Shown here: positions 57,311 to 64,000 of the stretch, piece by piece
Layout: each line of letters begins with the position of its first letter
Position numbering within the stretch: position 1 is the first letter of the stretch
From: Epiperipatus broadwayi
Lineage: Eukaryota > Onychophora > Udeonychophora > Euonychophora > Peripatidae
Assembly (NCBI GenBank): GCA_028023455.1
Contig: JAQFVV010006851.1
Location: forward strand, 62,001-126,000
DNA length: 64,000 nucleotides
Reading direction: 5' to 3'
The notes under the pieces: model-generated
Seen by the model: the letters and a program-made list of their open reading frames with translations, nothing else
Told to the model about the DNA's origin: nothing
The model's database searches: none
Position numbers and translations under genes: made by a program

Positions 57311-59470
57311 TAGATTTGTAGATACATTAGTTCATAGGAGTATTTTAACATGCCTGAATATTTACATTACTATATTAAAGTTTAATAATTTTTTTATTTT
57401 ATTATTGTCCACATTTTTAATTCGGTGTTTTTTTTTGTATTAATGTATAGCAATAGGTACTTGCATCCCAATCAATCTGTCCCCAACTTTTTGCTTGAAG
57501 TATTTCTTGAAGCCTGTCTATTGTTTTAAAAAAACCTCAGGAGGATCTTGGTTTCAAGCAGCCCTATAATATATGGCCTTGTCTTTTTGATCCAGTTTTT
57601 AAGTTTGCATAATTTGGAAATCACATTTAACCTGTAACATTGATTGGAACTATTTTTATGATCATTATAATTCTGTTTGAGTGTATTGCTATTTTAAGCT
57701 CTATTGTTCATTGATAGCATCTCAGATGCATCTCCATAAACCATCTCAATTTCTTCATCAGAAAAATCAACTGGTTGACAAAGTGGATTGATGTGATCAT
57801 TATTTTTTTTCCAGTTTTTACTTTTTTTATATGTCTATTCTTATTTGAGGGTCGGCCTGGTTTTTTCTTTTGCTCTACTTCTACTGATATATTTTGTGAT
57901 ACATCTTTGGTTATTTCTTCCATGATTTGTGTGCTGATCTTGTTTATTATTCTTGATGTGTGTGGTGTATTAGTCTTTGTTATTTATTTTACTATTATTG
58001 AGTAGCTGTATTTAATTCATTGTTGTTTTTTTGTATTCTTTTTGCTTATCTAAGTTTAGATCAGTTCTTGCTCTTTTGTAATATTGTTTGCCTTCACTTT
58101 ATTCTGCATTGTTCTGAAGGCTTATTACACACCAAGTCTGATGCTTGGTCATCAATTTGTGAGGTTGTGCTTATTAATTTGTTTTCAGTCTTTTGTTGGT
58201 CTGATTCCTGGCTCCTCATTTTGTCTTCTGTGTTTGATATTTTTATATTATCAGGTAATTGTTATTCTTTTTTTTTGTTTTTACTGTTTCTACATTCATT
58301 TTTTTATCTGATTAATATCTGTCTATCCACTATTTTTTTTATTTGTTTGATCTTTATTTGTATTTCCCATCTCATTTGATGTTTGCTTAGCATTATTTTG
58401 TTGTTTATCTAATAGTGTTGTTTCATTTTTTGTTGTAGGTCCCACATCCATTCCTTATTCTGGTTTCTCATGAGGCATATTGGATGGATGAGGTTAGGTG
58501 GCTTTTAGTGTTTTTCTTGTTAGTGCAATTTACTGCTAGATGCTCTCTGGTTCTGCAACCATAGCATTGTAATTTCAGACCTTTTATTTGAAGAGTTAAA
58601 ATTATTTCCTGATCTATTATCTGGTTAGAGATGTTTTCAGGATTGGTGTTCTCGTTTAGCTTAATTTTAAAATGAAAATAAACCTTTTACTTAACTCTAT
58701 TTGTACATTTTTTGATGGATAAACTTTCATCACTGGGAAAAAAATTGTTGGTGTAAACTAGAATATGTGTGTTAGCACAATAGATCAGTTTAATATATAT
58801 TGGTGGACCATATAGCTGTATTAGCTTTGTAAATTTTGCATATTATAATCAAAATATCTATTTCTCAATGTATCTGTGCACTAGCTTTGTAGGTTTTTAT
58901 TTATTACAATGAAAGCATAATTTTGGAGCGATTTAATTTTTTCCAGGAACTTTACACATTGCTTTTCATTAAAAAGATCAATCATGATATATCTAGATTT
59001 TGGGTGGTCTCCAAAATCTAATATGATATGCCACATTTGTTTCTCAGTTATTTCTTTATATAGGAGGTCTCTTGGGAATTTATATAAGGATAGATTCTTA
59101 TCAGTAACCGCCAGTACTAGATTTATTTGAGAACAATTTCTTGAATGTTTTTAATTTTTTTTTTACTGTATGGTTTCATTAAATTTTTGGTTGATTTTTT
59201 CAGATCTTCTTCAGTCCATGTTTAGAATTCTGTTTCATTATTATTTTCATTGCCTGTGCTTATATTCTCAATGTCATTTTTCTTGGCTTTTCTAAATCTT
59301 GTGGTCTGTGTTGATACTATATTATTTTTTTTGTTAAATGATAGATTATTTATTTTTATAACATTTGTGTACATTTTAGCATTGTTTGACCTGTTTGAGT
59401 TTGTGCTAATATCTTTTTCATTATCTAATATAAGATTTTTGTTCATTCTGATATCATGTTTGCTTTTGAT
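57310..59470 (-). pseudogene. Decayed LINE on minus strand: ORF1 with zinc knuckle, start of ORF2
   Basis: Reading from 59446 (MNKNLILDNEKD...), pieces give LVLAVTDKNLSLYKFP and HPKSRYIMIDLF, clearly related to the ORF1 at 45.8 kb. Then comes LQCYGCRTREHLAVNC, a C-x2-C-x4-H-x4-C knuckle, around 58530-58580. A basic stretch (57708-57923) with KKKPGRPSNKNRH follows. Next, KNWIKKTRPYIIGLLETKI-like sequence at about 57480-57620 is the start of an endonuclease. Almost all of ORF2 is missing. Stops are frequent. Confidence 0.65.
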
Positions 59471-59661
59471 AATAATTTAGTTTTATGTAATAAGCATAAA
59501 TTGTTTTACTGCTTTTTACAGAAAAAGTTCTTTTTGTGTTAGTTTTTGCTTTCTTATTTTTTGATGAGTTGTGTTCTATTCAAAATTATGTACTTTGTAT
59601 TACTTTTTCCATGACTTTATGGTAGCACTGATAAATAGGTGCTTCCTGAATAATAGGATTG

Positions 59662-59946
<285 letters not shown>

Positions 59947-59949
59947 CCA

Positions 59950-62898
59950 GCTTACAATTATTTTTTTCTTTTTTTTAAAAAAAAGGAAGGCAAATATATT
60001 ATAACATGAAGAAAAGATATTTGATAAATTCTTAAAATCAATTTATTTGTCATATTAATTATCCTTAGAGAAAGTTTATTAATTAATGGGCACACTTTAA
60101 TTCTATACAACTTATTATTTTTAACATGAGTTATAAGCAAGAAAAAAAGAATGTGTGGCTAAGAAATAATAAAGCATTGTGGGAGGTGGAGCTGCATGTC
60201 ATACAGCCTAGCATTTCTGATATAATTATCATTTCAAATTAATACCATGACAACCACAGTAGTTAAAGACCTACAACATACCACAATCAAGCAAAGAAAT
60301 GATCTGAGCAAATGAAAGATAATTTATAAAAGAATCTGAGTCATCAATATAAAGATCCAGATAAAAACAGAAGATGATCTGATGGACTACCATTCAGTTC
60401 ATACAAAGGAACTTTCCTAAGAGCAGGGATATTCACAGGTTTCACAATGTGGATTACCAGATGTTAAATTATGGCTAGACTATGATGAATTAACATCCCA
60501 AATTATATTTATATATATTTTTATACTTGTTTTGTTAAATTGGTTTCTTTTTTAAACAGAGATTCAATTCATCCAACCATTAATTATTCTAGAGGAAGAG
60601 GAGTTATCAATTCTTTTTTTTTTCATTTTATATTAAAATTTAGGGGCATACTGCTGACTTGCTTGCCAATTGGTATATCAGTCTATTGACTTGAAAAGTG
60701 AGATTTTAATCTTACTCAATATTAAGCACTCATACTTTGACAGTTACAATATTTTTTGTGTTCAATGATCACGTTTAATTTACTTAATTATTAGATTTGT
60801 TACTCAGAATGTATGACTAATCTTAGACTGATTGTTCTCTCCTATCATATGTCTATATAACACCATAATAGGAGAGGATCAGTATATATAACCAATTCTC
60901 AACAGATATCAAAATATAGACAGGCAGGGTATAAATTAATGACCAAATGATTTCATGGAGTTTTAGTCATCAAAGAGTTAATTGTTAAAATTTTGTTTCA
61001 AATTGATTTCAATGTAAATTTGAGTTTGTTAAATTGGAATGGGGAATGATCATCCTTCATATGGATTTTGGATTAATAAATGATTAATGAATACGAATGA
61101 AGGATGGTCATACCCATTCAATCATTAAATGTTGAATGCATACACCACTTTGTTATAAAAAATTATGAATAGAGATCATCATCAAAATTTATTAAATATT
61201 AAATATTAAATCAAATTGGTAGTTTGTTGTTTGATTTTTCTATTTTTCAATCAATCACAAGTATGCATATTAAATGCACATATCAGATATGGAATAAATC
61301 ATACCTTGAAAGAGAGTACATATACATTCTTCCTGAATTTGAACTCCATGTCATAACAAGAATCAAAAGAGGTGAATAAATAAAATTGTGCAAGTGTGAA
61401 CTCTATTCCATTCAGTCATTAATCATCATGGTACCACTTCCTAAAACTTAGATAAATCATCAAATAACTGACTTCCCATATGTGTAATGCCCTTACATGA
61501 AGTGGGTAACCATATTTAAATGGCCACAGTTTCAAAACCATGAGTTCTTGGAATTGAAACACACAAACATATATATTCTGTCCCATTATATCTGGCACAG
61601 ATAACTGTCTGACATGATCACATATACATGTCATATGTAATTTGTCTGTCCTGTTATATGGATATAGTTATGTTTTGATACTCTGTCATTCTATTTTAAC
61701 TTTAAAAACATTAAAGCAGTTTAAATATAAAATTTGCTATATTTATTGTACAAAGTATACTTTCAATGCTGTCACATCATATTCATGGTTTTTCACTGAC
61801 TGACCATGAATATGACACAAAAACTTTGAAAGTATAAATGATACCAAATGTTATATTTAAACTTTGTTTTAGTATTTTTTTACAATTTATATTGTCATAT
61901 CTCACCTTGCTTTCAAATAATGGACTAGTCCAGATTCCTTTCTTATCGTGATTGAATTGGGCATTCATTGCCACTAATCAATATTTATATATAAAAATAA
62001 TGCACAGCCATTAACAAGAACAGGTCAATAGACAGTGATGTTCACTGAATGTGAATGTTTTCATTATGGTTGGGGATCTGGCAGTGAATAGTCAGCCTTT
62101 GTGAAGGTGAGACAGAGAATGATTGTCAAACCTGAAAGACAGTATGTGTTCTCCAGAGAACGAGTGCAAAATTGAATGACGGTATGGGTTCTCCAGAGAT
62201 AGCTGTTAAACCTGAATAACATTAGCCTAATTCTCCTATATAGTCGAAGGAAATCCTACTAACCTGAGTATCACTTATTGTTCTCCAAATTATAACTACT
62301 TAAGCCAATGGTTAACTCAGCAAAGCAAATCCACAATTAGGACTGGAAGCTACTAAAATCAAAGAAGACCCAAAGCAATCTGTAAAAATAGTCACACAGT
62401 AGGATGTCAAGTACCGCTGCAAGTGGATAGAGAATTATATAAGGACACATACAGTCCTTTCTACAACAGATCACATTCCTCATAATGTACCCTTCTAGAC
62501 AGTAGCAAGTGGAGTATCACTGTCATTACTTAAATCTGTAAATATTGTAAAATGTATTAGAATTTGAGTATATATTTGTATCTATATATTAATAAAAAAA
62601 TATATTATTAAAACGTTTGTATATTCGTTTGTTTATATGTATAATCGTAATTAAAGACAATAATATATATATATATATATGTGTGTGTGTTTAAAATAAA
62701 TTCTAAAAGGGTGCCATATTATCATTATCATGTGGAGAACACGAAAAATCTTATTTTTTTTATTATAAAAAGTAAAAATGCTTCCAGAAGTTTTGTAAAA
62801 AAAAAGCTTATAACAAATACAGACTCTAATGAACAGAAAATTTAATAGTATTTAATTGAAATTTTTTGAGACATTAACAATTATAACTAGCAATATTA

Positions 62899-62920
<22 letters not shown>
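59950..62920. other. AT-rich DNA, little recognised
   Basis: No gene. A small inverted repeat lies at about 61757-61788 and 61803-61835 (TATACTTTCAA, CATATTCATGG). A (TA)n(TG)n microsatellite lies at about 62661-62690, and a TA/GATA tract at about 62896-62928. Confidence 0.55.
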
Positions 62921-62924
<4 letters not shown>

Positions 62925-62931
<7 letters not shown>

Positions 62932-63155
62932 TATAACTTTTTGGGATATACCGTGTCTTATTTTCCATTGAGCACCGATATTTCGACGGAATAGCAACCG
63001 CCATTTTCAAGGTTAACTTTTGAAAGAAAAACCGTTAAGATCTAACGGTTTTTCTTTCAAAAGTTAACCTTGAAAATGGCGGTTGCTATTCCGTCGAAAT
63101 ATCGGTGCTCAATGGAAAATAAGACACGGTATATCCCAAAAAGTTATAATTTATC
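62925..63155. repeat. Perfect palindrome, 113-bp arms with 5-bp spacer
   Basis: Arms 62925-63037 and 63043-63155 are perfect reverse complements; the spacer is AGATC (63038-63042). Reading outward from the centre, each arm has TTGAAAATGGCGG, then CGTCGAAATATCGGTG, the kind of motif seen in Penelope-type 3' ends. It is a diverged relative of 24612-24776. The lack of any difference between arms indicates recent formation or gene conversion. Confidence 0.93.
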
Positions 63156-64000
63156 TACATCATATAATCTTGAAAACATTAAGTACAACATATATATATA
63201 TATATATTGTATTCAATCTAGATTTTCCGATTTCTAGTCTTCTCCTTATCACACTAACAAACGTTTTTTGATTTCATCCATCCAACTTCCTCATGGTAAT
63301 AAATATGTGTGAAAATGTAATAGGGATGAATCTTTTATTAATATATTTTGACATAGCAATTATGATTTATTCTAAAAAAATAAAAGTTACAATTTCACCC
63401 TTTGGTAATTTTCACATATTAATTTTGCAATTAAAATAGAACACTAAATGTAAAAGTCATAAGAAAATCTAAAAAAAAAAAAAAAAATCTTACTTGCAAA
63501 AAATTCGTCTCCATCTTCTAAAATAAAAAGAAAGGATATATTTTTATAGATAATTAAATTAAAAAAATAAATTTACTACAATTTATATTACATTAAATAG
63601 AATTGCAAAATAGTTTTTTTGCAAAATTATGAATCTTAACATTTATATTTTTCAACCATTATTATTACAGTAACAAGGTATGAAAACAATATTCCACAGG
63701 CGTTACAATTTTTATAGGATATTCATTAGCAAAAAAATCTGAATTATTAATAAATATCCATATTATTATGGAATGTATAATTACCAAAGAATTGCAATCT
63801 TGAAATACATGTTTTCTGTCAGTCAAAATGCAATGCCATTCTGCTCTGCCTCATGAGAATGCTTTCGTATGTGTACATGTATATTTATCCATAAAATTGT
63901 AAAATTGTGTTACAAAGATATAAAATGATACACATGTCTATTTTCAAAGAAATTTATGAAAAAGAAGAGATAATTCAAAAGTGTAACAACATTTTTGTTT
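63156..64000. other. AT-rich DNA, nothing recognised
   Basis: Contains a short (TA)n tract at about 63190-63208 and an A-run near 63473. No gene. Confidence 0.55.

Noticed and set aside
57775-58379. Plus-strand hydrophobic frames resembling membrane proteins
   Set aside because: T-rich antisense of an A-rich LINE ORF1; Phe/Leu richness follows from base composition.

Overview
The window looks like AT-rich intergenic DNA from an invertebrate animal, possibly an arthropod. It has no bacterial gene layout and I found no convincing host gene. Nearly everything recognisable is a retroelement or a repeat. Species cannot be fixed from the sequence alone. The invertebrate reading rests on the mix of CR1-type and RTE-type LINEs, Penelope-like elements with GIY-YIG endonuclease, gag-only LTR elements and small hammerhead-ribozyme repeats.

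The most interesting content is two related families of tandem repeats, each with one complete hammerhead self-cleaving ribozyme motif per unit. This is the design of animal retrozymes. Family RZ1 (353-3891, unit about 434 bp) has seven well-formed ribozymes, one broken one and one half copy. It is flanked by a 15-bp direct repeat. Family RZ2 (28577-36968, unit about 404 bp) has four full-length motifs and one half copy. Both arrays are head-to-head: the left half carries the ribozymes on the minus strand and the right half on the plus strand. In both, the inversion point falls inside ribozyme stem II.

Layout: 338-3906 RZ1 array; 3907-10074 AT-rich DNA with nothing recognised; 10075-10925 decayed reverse-transcriptase fragment; 11217-11803 two tRNA-derived SINEs head-to-head; 12793-12911 small palindrome; 12925-23899 LTR element B (minus strand), whose 3' LTR is split by a nearly intact CR1-type LINE (12949-18043); 23905-24572 tail of an RTE-type LINE; 24612-24776 palindrome; 25900-28400 a duplicated AT-rich block; 28577-36968 RZ2 array, split by young LTR element A (29348-35903); 37256-39945 a duplicated block with minisatellites; 40700-41805 large foldback; 44340-50735 decayed LINE; 52441-56503 two head-to-head pairs of 5'-truncated Penelope-like elements; 57178-59470 a second decayed LINE on the minus strand; 62925-63155 a perfect palindrome.

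Head-to-head inverted dimers with 3' ends pointing outward recur in the retrozymes, Penelope copies, SINEs and palindromes. I infer a shared insertion or template-switching mechanism, possibly driven by Penelope reverse transcriptase; the sequence suggests this but does not prove it. The differences between paired LTRs are mostly CG versus TG or CA, which suggests germline CpG methylation.
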